The notes: generated from the letters alone by a model not told the origin. 49,408 nt of DNA from Brevundimonas sp. UBA5866 (GCF_002432125.1 NZ_DJFS01000067.1:1-49408), one strand, 5' to 3'; positions 24,664 to 33,826 are shown, counted from the stretch's first letter. Program-made: numbers and translations.

Positions 24664-25863
24664 ATGACTTCCGGTGCCGTAGTACGATTCAAAACTGAAC
24701 TTGATACGACCCGTCAGTGGCTGTTCGACTGTGCCTACAGCCTGTGGAGCACCGTCGGCACCGATGATCGAAAGGGTGGCTTTTTCGAGCGTATCCACGC
24801 CGATGGCACTCTCTGCGACGACCCTCGCCGCTCGCGTCTTGTAGCGCGTCAGATCTATGTGTTCGCTATGGCCAAACAGCTGGGCTGGAGCGGGCCTTGC
24901 GATGCCTTGATCGAGCACGGTCTGAATTTCCTGCTGAACAGATCCATACAGCCGGACGGCCGTCTGGTGGCCAGCGTCACCGCTGAGGGCAACGTCATCG
25001 ACGCGAGCTTTACCCTGTATGACTATGCCTTTGCCATGTTCGCCCTGGCCGCAGCCAGCAGTGCGATGCCGCATAGGGCAGGTGCCCTGGAGACGCGGGC
25101 CAACGCCCTTCTGGACATTCTGGATCAAGACCACCGCACTGCGGACGGACGCGGCTATCAGGACGATGCCACCATCCTGAAATCAAACCCGCACATGCAC
25201 CTGCTTGAAGCCGCGATTGCATGGACCAAGGTTTCGGACGCGCCACGCTGGGCCCAGATGGCCAATCGCCTGTCCGACTTGTGCGTGTCTCAATTCATCG
25301 ATCCCCGCTGCCATGCGGTGCGTGAATATTTCGCACGCGACTGGACCCCGCTGGACAGTCTGGAACATCAGGGCATCGAACCGGGCCACCAGTTCGAGTG
25401 GGCATGGCTACTGATGGATTGGGCCGAGCGCGGCAACCGCCCCGAACTGGTCGCGCCGGCACAGGCCATCTTCAACACCGGCGAACAGCACGGGGTCAGC
25501 GATCAGGACCTGGCCGTCAACACCCTGAGCCCTGACCATTCCGTACTGGATCCGCGTCACCGTCTGTGGCCGCAGACCGAACGTCTGAAGGCCAAGACCT
25601 CGCTGTTCAGGCTTGCCGAAGCCCATAACCGCGACAAGCGACTGGACGAGGTCAGCGCAGCGCTGGCCTCGATGCGGCGCTTTTTCGACCATCCGGTGCG
25701 TGGTGCCTGGTGGGAGCATCTGGAACCCGATGGTCGCCCCGCTATCGAGCCGAGCCGCGCCAGCAGCCTCTATCACATCACCTGTGCTGTGGTTGAGGCC
25801 AATGGACTGACGGGCGTAGCGGAAGCGCATTCTCGTGCTACTGCTGAAGCATGCGCTTCATAA
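24664..25863 (+). CDS. AGE-family sugar epimerase/isomerase
   Basis: 399-aa (alpha/alpha)6-barrel protein of the N-acylglucosamine 2-epimerase superfamily, which includes mannose isomerases and 2-epimerases. Family marks are TRQWLFDCAYSLWSTVGTD with GGFFERI, the RQIYVFAMAKQLGW helix, NPHMHLLEAAIAW with catalytic-type His, and GHQFEWAWLLMDW. The substrate cannot be set from sequence; a manA-like mannose/fructose isomerase role feeding mannose- or GDP-sugar supply is plausible in this operon. The GT4 gene that follows overlaps it by 13 bases, so the two are coupled. Confidence 0.85.
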   Translation: MTSGAVVRFKTELDTTRQWLFDCAYSLWSTVGTDDRKGGFFERIHADGTLCDDPRRSRLVARQIYVFAMAKQLGWSGPCDALIEHGLNFLLNRSIQPDGRLVASVTAEGNVIDASFTLYDYAFAMFALAAASSAMPHRAGALETRANALLDILDQDHRTADGRGYQDDATILKSNPHMHLLEAAIAWTKVSDAPRWAQMANRLSDLCVSQFIDPRCHAVREYFARDWTPLDSLEHQGIEPGHQFEWAWLLMDWAERGNRPELVAPAQAIFNTGEQHGVSDQDLAVNTLSPDHSVLDPRHRLWPQTERLKAKTSLFRLAEAHNRDKRLDEVSAALASMRRFFDHPVRGAWWEHLEPDGRPAIEPSRASSLYHITCAVVEANGLTGVAEAHSRATAEACAS

Positions 25864-27035
25864 GGCCACGCATCACCCATTTTACGCCGCTGCCACCGGC
25901 CCGTAACGGCATTGCGGACTATGCCTGGCGCATGATGGAGGCACTTCGCCCCTATTTCGTGCAGTCCGCAGTCACTTCAACCGATGGCGGCACCGCGCCC
26001 AAAGGTGTGGCCCTGAAGCGCGCGGCCAAGAGCGGCGAGCTGCGCATCTACCAGATCGGCAACAACTGGCAGCACCGCACCGAGTTGGAGCAGGCCCGTA
26101 AAGTGCCGGGCGTGGTGATATTGCATGACCTTCAATTGCTTCACCTGTACCGCTCGCTGGGTCTTGATCCTGCAGAGGTCCGGCAATTGATGCGCCACAG
26201 CGCACCGCAACTGTCGGAGCGCACGATCGGCGATTTTGCCTCCGAAGCTTTGAAGTCCAAACTGCCCTATATGCTGTGCGACATGACAGGCGAGTTGGTG
26301 ACCGGGTCACGGGCGGTTGTCGTCCATTCCCGATATGCCAAACGCCTGCTGGAGCGTACTGCGGGTCGCCCTCTAGACCATGTCAGCGTCATCCCCCATT
26401 TCGCCATGCAGGCGGCACCGCGCGACCGCGAGACCGTGCGCGCGCAATTGGGTGTGGCAGACACGACCTATCTGATCGTGACGTCCGGCTTTGCCGCCCA
26501 CGTCAAACGGTTCGACCTGATCGCAAAGGCCATGTCCGAACTGGTCAAGACCATCCCCGATGCGCTGTGGGTCCATGCAGGCAGTCCGTCGCACGACAGG
26601 CTGGACCTGAACGACATCGTCGCAGGCTATGACAATCTGCATGGCAGGGTGATCTTTACCGGCTATGCCTCCGAAGATCGGCTGGATGACTGGATTGCGG
26701 TCAGCGACGTCTTCATCAACCTTCGCTTCCCTTCGGTCGGTGAAAGCTCGGGGTCCCTCGCCCGCGCCCTGGCCCAGGGGGCCTGTGCCATAGTCACCGA
26801 CACAGGCTCGTACAGCGAATATCCAGACGACTGTGTGGTCAAAATGCCTGCGACCGGCACAGCCGACGCGCTACTTGGCATTCTGCTGCACCTGCACCAT
26901 TCGCCGGATCACCGGGGATCGGTTGGACAGGCCGCGGCCAGGTTTGCGCGAACCGACCTGTCTATACAGACCTATGCCAGACAACTGGCCGACGTCATCC
27001 GCAAGGCCCGCAGACCCGCGGGGGCCGCCCTATGA
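25851..27035 (+). CDS. Family 4 glycosyltransferase
   Basis: 394-aa GT-B enzyme. It starts ITHFTPLPPARNGIADYAWRMM, the common N-terminal motif of capsule and O-antigen GT4 proteins. The donor domain shows LIVTSGFAAHVKRFDLIAKAM and FINLRFPSVGESSGSLARALAQG. The NLR.PS.GE.SG.L block is shared with the protein at 19841-21085, so the two are paralogues. It overlaps the upstream epimerase by 13 bases and the downstream transferase by 4. Confidence 0.85.
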   Translation: MRFIRPRITHFTPLPPARNGIADYAWRMMEALRPYFVQSAVTSTDGGTAPKGVALKRAAKSGELRIYQIGNNWQHRTELEQARKVPGVVILHDLQLLHLYRSLGLDPAEVRQLMRHSAPQLSERTIGDFASEALKSKLPYMLCDMTGELVTGSRAVVVHSRYAKRLLERTAGRPLDHVSVIPHFAMQAAPRDRETVRAQLGVADTTYLIVTSGFAAHVKRFDLIAKAMSELVKTIPDALWVHAGSPSHDRLDLNDIVAGYDNLHGRVIFTGYASEDRLDDWIAVSDVFINLRFPSVGESSGSLARALAQGACAIVTDTGSYSEYPDDCVVKMPATGTADALLGILLHLHHSPDHRGSVGQAAARFARTDLSIQTYARQLADVIRKARRPAGAAL

Positions 27036-28153
27036 GCCGCGCGCCCAGGGTTTTGCTTGTCAGCCCCACCTATACCCACCCCCAGGATCAGGGGAACTCC
27101 GCCCGCATCCATGCCTTTGCCCGCCAGTTAAAGCGGCGCGGGATCGAGGTGGACCTGCTGTATTTCGTATTGGCCGGACTGACCGACGACGGCCTGTACC
27201 AGATGCAGCAGGAATGGAATGCCGTTCACCTGCTGGACAAGCTGCCACACAGGCAACAGTCCTTTGCCTCTCACTGGGGGCTGGATGACTGGTGCCCCGA
27301 TGCGCTGGTCAGCAGGGTCCGCGCCCTGACAGCCCAAAATCGCTATTCCGCCGTGATCGTCAACTATGTCTGGCTGTCCGGCTGCTTCGAGGCTGTGCAC
27401 GACAGCCTGCGCATTCTCGACACCCACGACCTTTTTGGCGACCGGGCACGGCTGGCCATCGACGCCGGTCTGGAACCCTCATGGTTTTTCACCACCGTCG
27501 AGGAAGAGCGGCGCGGACTGGACCGCGCAGACCTTGTTCTGGCCATACAGGACGAAGAGGAACGCATTCTGGCCGCGCGCACGAAAGCCAGGGTGCAGAT
27601 TGCGGGCCACCTGATCGATGCCATACCCGCCATTGAACGTCCGTATACGGACAACCCGGTGTTCGGCTATTTCGGAAGCGCAAACCCGTGGAACATCGCC
27701 TCGGCCCGCGCACTCGACAGGGCTCTGGTCGCGCCGCAATCAACGGCCCGTTGGGCTGTGGCCGGATCTGTCTGTCAAAACGTCGGCACTCTGCAATCGC
27801 ACCCGATAACCCTGGGGCGCGTCAATCACCCTTCAGACTTCTACGACATGGTCGATTGCGTTCTGAACCCTATGACCGCAGGCACGGGGCTGAAGATCAA
27901 AACCATCGAAGCCCTGGCCTATGGGCGGCCCGTCATGGGAACGGATCAGGCCTTTGTAGGCTTGCCCGCCCGTCACGAGGCCCATGTGCTGGCCGATCCC
28001 GACGCAATGGTCCAGGCTATGGCCGCCTATAGCCAGAACAGCCGGTACCGCGATGAACTGGCGGTAGCATCGCGGGAAGTCTGGCGCGAATATACGTCGG
28101 TAACAGAAACCCAGTATGACGCTCTGGCCAATGCAATCAGGGCAAACTCTTGA
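27032..28153 (+). CDS. Glycosyltransferase (GT4-like, GTGLKIKTIE type)
   Basis: 373-aa GT-B transferase. The N-terminus VLLVSPTYTHPQDQGNSARI has the glycine-rich acceptor loop. FGYFGSANPWNIASARALDRAL begins the donor domain, and LNPMTAGTGLKIKTIEALAYGRPVMGT is the donor-binding motif in which Lys-Glu replaces the usual EX7E spacing. The C-terminal half of the 907-aa tandem enzyme has a close variant of this motif. It overlaps the preceding gene by 4 bases, and its stop overlaps the next frame. Confidence 0.83.
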   Translation: MSRAPRVLLVSPTYTHPQDQGNSARIHAFARQLKRRGIEVDLLYFVLAGLTDDGLYQMQQEWNAVHLLDKLPHRQQSFASHWGLDDWCPDALVSRVRALTAQNRYSAVIVNYVWLSGCFEAVHDSLRILDTHDLFGDRARLAIDAGLEPSWFFTTVEEERRGLDRADLVLAIQDEEERILAARTKARVQIAGHLIDAIPAIERPYTDNPVFGYFGSANPWNIASARALDRALVAPQSTARWAVAGSVCQNVGTLQSHPITLGRVNHPSDFYDMVDCVLNPMTAGTGLKIKTIEALAYGRPVMGTDQAFVGLPARHEAHVLADPDAMVQAMAAYSQNSRYRDELAVASREVWREYTSVTETQYDALANAIRANS

Positions 28154-28155
28154 AC

Positions 28156-29349
28156 ATGAGCGCTTCCATGTCGGCCACCAGCCATTCTCTGGCCTTTGAA
28201 CGTTTTGTCGCCGGTGCGATCCAGCTGGCGCGGCGCGATAGCGTTGCGGGCGGTCAGTTGCAGGCCTTTGTGCGCGGCGTTGCCCTGGGTGATCCTGTCA
28301 GCATCGGCGAGGGCGACAGCCATATTCTGGTACCCGTCGAGCGGTTTCCCCACGTAGGGTTTCCAGCGGAAATCCGTATCGGCTGGGCCGATGGCAAGGA
28401 TGCCATTGCCCCCTTGGTTATCGACGATTCCGCTACGGTCAACAACCTGATCGGCGAAGGTACGCTCGGCGATATTCAGGTCCAGTTCCGCAATGGCCTG
28501 ATTACCGGCACCGCCCATAACCGTACAAACGGCGTCAATGTACCGATGCTGATCGGGCGGGTTAACGGCACCCTGCTACGCCCGGTCGATGTGAAACTGG
28601 CCGGTGGGGACGAGAGCGGTGGGGCGCACATCCGCTTTACCCTGCCTGTCGAGGCGAGTGATTTTTCGGACAGGGGCGTGACATTCGAAATCCTGCACGC
28701 CCCGTCGCTGGAATGTCTCTGGCGCACGGTTCTGGCTCCCGCCGATACGCTGATGGGTGGCGGGATCGTCACCGACATCCGCCTGTCCGAAGCCGAGCGG
28801 AAGCTGGCCGATGCCAGCATGGCGCTGGAAACCAAACTCAATGCGCAGATCGCCCGCCAGCATTTGCTGATCGAGGACATCACCGCCCATCTTCTGGCAC
28901 TGATCAATGACAAGGGCGCGGACAACCGCGCCCAGGCACGCCAACTGGTCGCGCAAACCGGCGCAGCCACGGCTGCAGATACGGCAGTGGGCGTTGTCGG
29001 CGCACTATCGCCCTATCTGGGTTGGGGATGGAGCGATGCCGAACTGAGCCGCGACCGCATCGAGCAACGTCGCATGGGTGCCGCCGCCACGGTTCTCAAT
29101 CCCCATCCGGATCGAACCCTACGCGCCATCGCCCTGACCGTAACGGAGGCGACAACCGAAGGTCTGGCCGCCCTGTCTGCCCAGATTGACGGCATTGATG
29201 CCCAGGTCGAACCCGGCAAGGTAGGCGGTGTCCCCTGCACGGTGACAATCCGCCCTCAGGCAGGCGTCAGCGCCTCTGTGCTGAGCCTGTCCTGCACCGC
29301 GCCCCGGGGCGGGATCGCGGTGCAGGATATTCGCTTCTTCTACGCCTGA
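28156..29349 (+). CDS. Unrecognised beta-rich glycan-operon protein with coiled coil
   Basis: 397 aa from ATG 28156; a TTG two codons upstream overlaps the preceding stop. I recognise no named family. Residues ~10-200 look like beta modules: ITGTAHNRTNGVNVPMLIG followed by HIRFTLPVEASDF recalls the beta repeats fused to some glycosyltransferases. A helical segment (SEAERKLADASMALETKL) links to a C-terminal beta domain opening with LGWGWSDAELSRDR, similar in pattern to the end of the pyruvyl-transferase-like protein at 2396-3880. No signal peptide or membrane helix. It abuts the convergent putA with no gap. Confidence 0.68.
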   Translation: MSASMSATSHSLAFERFVAGAIQLARRDSVAGGQLQAFVRGVALGDPVSIGEGDSHILVPVERFPHVGFPAEIRIGWADGKDAIAPLVIDDSATVNNLIGEGTLGDIQVQFRNGLITGTAHNRTNGVNVPMLIGRVNGTLLRPVDVKLAGGDESGGAHIRFTLPVEASDFSDRGVTFEILHAPSLECLWRTVLAPADTLMGGGIVTDIRLSEAERKLADASMALETKLNAQIARQHLLIEDITAHLLALINDKGADNRAQARQLVAQTGAATAADTAVGVVGALSPYLGWGWSDAELSRDRIEQRRMGAAATVLNPHPDRTLRAIALTVTEATTEGLAALSAQIDGIDAQVEPGKVGGVPCTVTIRPQAGVSASVLSLSCTAPRGGIAVQDIRFFYA

Positions 29350-32300
29350 TTACAGGTTCAGCAGCGCCGGATCACCGCCCTGGGCGGCGATGTTGATGCT
29401 GATGGCCTTTTCCGAGGCGTAGCGGATCAGGCTGTTGGGACCGCCCGCCTTGGGGCCGGTGCCGGACAGGCCCTCGCCGCCGAAGGGCTGGACGCCGACG
29501 ACAGCGCCGATGATCGAGCGGTTCACATAAACATTGCCCGCCGGAACCAGCGCCATCACCTCTTCGGCGAAGGCGTCGATGCGGCTGTGAACCCCCAGCG
29601 TCAGGCCAAAGCCGCGCGCCGCCAGTTTGGAGGCCACGTCCTTCAGGTCCTTGGGGTGGTAGCGGTAGATGTGCAGGATCGGGCCGAACACCTCGCGCTC
29701 GAGGAAGTCCGGCGTCGGGATTTCGGCGATGACCGGCGCGAACAGGTCGCCCTTGGCGCTGTCAGCGGGCAGGTTGCCACGGGCGATGACCTTGGCTTCC
29801 TTTTCCAAACGCGCGACGTGCTTTTCAAGGTTCTCGCGGCTCTCGGCATCGATCACCGGACCGATGTCGGTCTTGGGATCGGTCGGGTCACCGATGACCT
29901 GAACGTCCAGCGCGCCCTTCAGGCCCGCGATCAGCCCATCGGCGGCATCGTGCGGCACATAGAGAACGCGAAGCGCCGAGCAGCGCTGGCCCGCCGAGCC
30001 AAAGGCCGACAGGATCACATCGTCGATCACCTGTTCCTTCAGCGCCGTGGTGTCCACGAACATGCCGTTCAGGCCGCCCGTTTCGGCGATGAAGGGGATG
30101 ATCGGGCCTTGGCGATTGGCCAGGCCACGGTTGATGGCATTGGCCGTGTCTGTGCCGCCAGTAAAGGCCACGCCGTCAATCATCGGGTGGGCGGTCAGAG
30201 CCGCACCCACCGTCTCCCCACGGCCCGGAACAAGGGCCAGCAGGTCAGGGTTCAGGCCCGCCTTGTAATAGAGGCGCACGGCCTCTGCGGCGATGAGCGG
30301 GGTCTGTTCGGCAGGCTTGGCCACCACGGCGTTGCCCGCTGCCAGCGCCGCCACGATCTGACCGGTGAAGATGGCCAGCGGGAAGTTCCACGGGCTGATG
30401 GCGGCGAACACGCCACGGCCATGCAGGACCAGCTGGTTCACTTCGCCCGTCGGCCCCTTCAGGGTTTCGCGGCCACCGAAGTCCTTCTCGGCCAGCATGG
30501 CGTAGTAGCGGCAGAAGTCGGCGGCTTCGCGCACCTCGGCCACGCCGTCGTTCAGGGTCTTGCCCGCTTCACGCGACAGCAGGGCGACCAGACGGTCCAT
30601 GTCCGCTTCAAGCGCGTCGGCCATGGCCCGCAGGATCGGCGCGCGTCCCGCGCCCAGCATCTTGTCCCAGGCGACTTGGGCCTCTGCGGCCTTCTTGACA
30701 GCCTGATCGACCTGTTCCGGCGTGGCGTCCGAGGTCTTGCCGACGACCTGAGCGCGGTCATACGGATTGGTCACGTCGCGCGTTTCCACACCGTTCAGCA
30801 GCTTGCCGCCGATGATCGGACCCGCCATCAGCGTCTCGGCATCAATCGCCTTGACTGCGGCGGCGTGGATTTCGCGGGCCTCTGCCGTCGAATAGTCGCG
30901 GCCGAGGGAGTTCTTGCGGTCACCGTAGATGTTCATGGGCACAGGGATCTTCGGATGGCGGTCGGGCTGGGCCTCGACGGCAGTGATGGGATCGGCGGCC
31001 ACATCGGCGGCCGGAACGCGTTCGTCCAGCAGGGCGTGGACAAAGGAGGAGTTGGCGCCGTTTTCCAGCAGACGGCGCACCAGATAGGGCAGCAGTTCTT
31101 CATGGCCACCGACCGGCGCATAGGCGCGGACGATGATCTTCTCGTCCGACCACATGTCGCGGGCGGCGTCATAGAGGGCCTCGCCCATGCCGTGCAGGCG
31201 CTGGTGCTCGATGGTCACGCCACGGTCGCGGGCCATGCGGCGCACGGCGGCCAGGGTGTGGGCGTTGTGGGTGGCGAACTGGCAATAGATGTGGGGCGCG
31301 GCCTCGATCATCATGCGTGCGCAGACCAGATAGTTCAGGTCGGTCGCGGGCTTGGTCGTGAACACCGGATAGTCGGTGCGGCCATTGACCTGCGCCAGCT
31401 TGATCTCGGTATCCCAATAGGCCCCCTTCACCAGACGCACCATCAGGCGACGGTTTGTGCGCTTGGACATATCGATCAGGCGCTGGATCGTTTCCGAAGT
31501 GCGCTTCTGATAGGCCTGAACGGCAAGGCCAAGTCCCTTCCAGTCACCCAGCGACGGCTCGGTGCACAGGCGCTCCAGAAGCTTCAGCGACAGGGCCAGA
31601 CGGTCGGCCTCTTCGGCGTCGATCGTATAGTTGATGTCGTATTTGGCGGCGATCTCGGCCAGTCGCAGGATGCGCGGGTAAAGCTCTTGCCAGACGCGGT
31701 CTTCCTGAACCGATTGATAGCGCGGCGACAGGGCCGACAGCTTGACCGAGACACCGTGGCCCGCTTCCGGACCCTGGCCGGTTGCGGTCCTGCCGACGGC
31801 CTCGATGGCATCGGCATAGATTTTTTCATAGCGTTCGGCGTCGGCAGTCGTGCGGGCGCCTTCGCCCAGCATGTCGAAGCTGCACAGCCAGCCTTCCTTG
31901 TCCGAGCGTTTCAGCGCGGCCTCGATGGTGCGACCGACCACGAACTGCTCGCCCATGATCTTGACGGCGGTACCCACGGCGCGGCGGATGACCGGCTCGC
32001 CCAGACGACCCGCGATACCCTTGAGCACGGCGGGCAGGTCGCGCTTCATCTCTTCGTCCGGCTCAACCAGCTTGCCCGCGATCATCAGACCGAAGCTGGA
32101 AAAGTTGACCAGCGGGCTGTCCGACTTGCCGAGGTGGCTGGCCCAGTCGGCAGAGCCGATCTTTTCCGAGATCAGGCGGTCGCGCGTGTCCGAATCCGGC
32201 GTACGCAGCAGCGCCTCGGCCAGCGTCATCAGCGCCAGACCCTCACGCGTGCCCAGCGAAAACTCCTGAAGGAAGCTTTCTACAACACCCTGCTTCTTCT

Positions 32301-32463
32301 GGCTCTTGCGGGCGTGCTCGACCAGTTCGGTCGCCTCGGCCAAAACCTTGGCGCGCTCTGCGCCATCCAGCGGGGTCCGCGACAGCAGGTCCGCCACCGT
32401 CTCGCGCTCGTCGCGATACTTGTTGGCGTCCAGTCCGTCCCAGTGGCGAAGGTCACTCGACAT
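29350..32463 (-). CDS. putA: Bifunctional proline dehydrogenase / P5C dehydrogenase PutA
   Basis: Oxidises proline to glutamate in two linked steps at the membrane surface, with FAD in the first domain and NAD in the second. The proline dehydrogenase barrel has RLMVRLVKGAYWDTEIK. The aldehyde dehydrogenase domain has VAFTGGTDTANAI, ETGGLNGMFVD and catalytic Cys828 in GSAGQRCSALRVLYV. At 1037 aa it is the short form. The chain begins directly with SSDLRHWDGLDANKY, so the ribbon-helix-helix DNA-binding domain of E. coli PutA is absent and the enzyme cannot repress its own gene. AGGAG lies nine bases before the ATG. Confidence 0.95.
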   Translation of the reverse strand: MSSDLRHWDGLDANKYRDERETVADLLSRTPLDGAERAKVLAEATELVEHARKSQKKQGVVESFLQEFSLGTREGLALMTLAEALLRTPDSDTRDRLISEKIGSADWASHLGKSDSPLVNFSSFGLMIAGKLVEPDEEMKRDLPAVLKGIAGRLGEPVIRRAVGTAVKIMGEQFVVGRTIEAALKRSDKEGWLCSFDMLGEGARTTADAERYEKIYADAIEAVGRTATGQGPEAGHGVSVKLSALSPRYQSVQEDRVWQELYPRILRLAEIAAKYDINYTIDAEEADRLALSLKLLERLCTEPSLGDWKGLGLAVQAYQKRTSETIQRLIDMSKRTNRRLMVRLVKGAYWDTEIKLAQVNGRTDYPVFTTKPATDLNYLVCARMMIEAAPHIYCQFATHNAHTLAAVRRMARDRGVTIEHQRLHGMGEALYDAARDMWSDEKIIVRAYAPVGGHEELLPYLVRRLLENGANSSFVHALLDERVPAADVAADPITAVEAQPDRHPKIPVPMNIYGDRKNSLGRDYSTAEAREIHAAAVKAIDAETLMAGPIIGGKLLNGVETRDVTNPYDRAQVVGKTSDATPEQVDQAVKKAAEAQVAWDKMLGAGRAPILRAMADALEADMDRLVALLSREAGKTLNDGVAEVREAADFCRYYAMLAEKDFGGRETLKGPTGEVNQLVLHGRGVFAAISPWNFPLAIFTGQIVAALAAGNAVVAKPAEQTPLIAAEAVRLYYKAGLNPDLLALVPGRGETVGAALTAHPMIDGVAFTGGTDTANAINRGLANRQGPIIPFIAETGGLNGMFVDTTALKEQVIDDVILSAFGSAGQRCSALRVLYVPHDAADGLIAGLKGALDVQVIGDPTDPKTDIGPVIDAESRENLEKHVARLEKEAKVIARGNLPADSAKGDLFAPVIAEIPTPDFLEREVFGPILHIYRYHPKDLKDVASKLAARGFGLTLGVHSRIDAFAEEVMALVPAGNVYVNRSIIGAVVGVQPFGGEGLSGTGPKAGGPNSLIRYASEKAISINIAAQGGDPALLNL

Positions 32464-32687
32464 TTGAATTCACTCCTGTGAATTTTCGCCTATATCGACG
32501 GATGAACCGAATGTCCTTCGATATTATATCGCCATTCCTGTACACGATTTGGCGACAGAGACCTTACCCTTGTCAGGGATATCGCGGTGGCGTGATCATC
32601 GTTGTTGGTATCTAGTCTCGCTATCGTCACGCGAAGCCGCTAAAACCTCATAACTTTACGAAACGGCTCAAAGGCCTAATCGAATTC
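32464..32687. promoter_or_regulatory. Divergent promoter region putA / glycosyltransferase with a 13-base palindrome
   Basis: This 224-base spacer serves putA (left) and the glycosyltransferase (right). It contains CGATATTATATCG at 32519-32531, a perfect 6-bp inverted repeat around one base, 56-68 bases before the putA start. AT-rich palindromes at this distance suit Lrp/PutR-type activators, which control putA in many alphaproteobacteria. That link is inferred. AGGAG near 32473 is the putA ribosome site. Confidence 0.45.
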
Positions 32688-33773
32688 ATGCGTATCGTTC
32701 TGGTCACTGACGCCTGGGAGCCCCAGGTCAACGGCGTCGTCCGAACCCTGACCCGCACCGTGGCGGAGTGCCGCGCTATGGGTCACGAGGTCGAGGTTAT
32801 CGAGCCAAGCCAGTTCAAGACTATTCCCTGCCCGACCTATCCGGAAATCCGACTGGCACTGGGAGCCGAAGAGGAAATCCGCGAGCGCCTGCGCGCGTTC
32901 GAGCCCGAGGCCGTGCACATTTCCACCGAAGGGCCGCTGGGCATCGCCACGCGCCGCATCTGCATCGAGTGGAAGCTGCCGTTCACCACCAGCTACCACA
33001 CAAAATTCCCCGAATATGTTTCGGCGCGTTTCCCGATCCCCGTCCAGGTCGGCTACGCCTATATGAAGTGGTTCCACAAACCCTCGGGCCGACTGATGGT
33101 CGCCACCCCGACCCTGCGTGACGAACTGACGGAGCATGGCTTCCGCAATGTCTCGCCGTGGACCCGCGGCGTGGACACCGAGCTGTTCAACCCCGACCTG
33201 AAGCCGATCTTCGAGGAGCTGGGCGGCAAGGACTGGCCGCGCCCCTTCTTCCTGAATGTGGGCCGCGTGGCGGTCGAGAAGAACATCGAGGCCTTCCTCG
33301 AACAGGACCTGCCCGGCACCAAGATCATCGTCGGTGACGGCCCCGCGCGCGCCGAGCTTCAGGAAAAATATCCGGAGGCCAAATTCCTCGGTGCCAAATT
33401 CGGTGATGAACTGGCCCGCTGTTTTGCCGATGCCGATGTCTTCGTCTTCCCCAGCTGGACCGACACCTTCGGTCTGGTGATCCTGGAAGCTATGGCCACG
33501 GGCACGCCGGTGGCCGCCTATCCGGCCCACGGCCCAATCGATATCATCCCGAACTCAGGGGCTGGCGTGATCGACGACGATCTGCGCACGGCCTGTCTTG
33601 AATGTCTCAAGATCGACCGCAAGGATGTGCGCGCCTATGCCGAGAAGTTCAGCTGGCGCGCCTCGGCCGAGCAGTTCATCGAAAACCTCCAGCCCTATCC
33701 GGAACCCCAGCGCGGTCGCTTCTGGAGACGTCTGAGGCGCATTGCGCGCCTGCGCAGAAAACAGGCCGCATAA
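32688..33773 (+). CDS. Family 4 glycosyltransferase (glycolipid/mannosyl type)
   Basis: 361-aa GT4 enzyme starting MRIVLVTDAWEPQVNGVVRTL, the DxWxPQ(V)NGVVRT motif shared by glycolipid synthases (sulfoquinovosyl-, glucosyl- and glucuronosyl-diacylglycerol types) and by mannosyltransferases such as MgtA/PimB. The donor domain has FLNVGRVAVEKNIEAFLE and FPSWTDTFGLVILEAMATGTPV, with the EX7E region partly replaced (Thr-Asp-Thr in place of the first Glu). The tail is strongly basic (RFWRRLRRIARLRRKQAA), fitting peripheral membrane binding. The gene stands alone between putA and a bidirectional terminator. A lipid acceptor is the likeliest reading. Confidence 0.82.
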   Translation: MRIVLVTDAWEPQVNGVVRTLTRTVAECRAMGHEVEVIEPSQFKTIPCPTYPEIRLALGAEEEIRERLRAFEPEAVHISTEGPLGIATRRICIEWKLPFTTSYHTKFPEYVSARFPIPVQVGYAYMKWFHKPSGRLMVATPTLRDELTEHGFRNVSPWTRGVDTELFNPDLKPIFEELGGKDWPRPFFLNVGRVAVEKNIEAFLEQDLPGTKIIVGDGPARAELQEKYPEAKFLGAKFGDELARCFADADVFVFPSWTDTFGLVILEAMATGTPVAAYPAHGPIDIIPNSGAGVIDDDLRTACLECLKIDRKDVRAYAEKFSWRASAEQFIENLQPYPEPQRGRFWRRLRRIARLRRKQAA

Positions 33774-33780
33774 AATGAAA

Positions 33781-33814
33781 ACGCCCCGGTGAATGGCTCA
33801 CCGGGGCGTTTTTT
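33781..33814. terminator. Bidirectional rho-independent terminator
   Basis: ACGCCCCGGTGA and TCACCGGGGCGT form a perfect 12-bp stem with loop ATGGC. It is followed by TTTTTT on the plus strand and preceded by AAAA, giving TTTT on the minus strand. It serves the glycosyltransferase on the left and the pstS-like gene on the right. Confidence 0.92.
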
Positions 33815-33826
33815 GTTTGAGCGGAC

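Noticed and set aside
29587..32481. 964-codon open frame antisense to putA
   Set aside because: It mirrors putA codon structure; the translation is Gly/Arg/His/Gln-rich and shows no domain, while putA on the other strand is complete.
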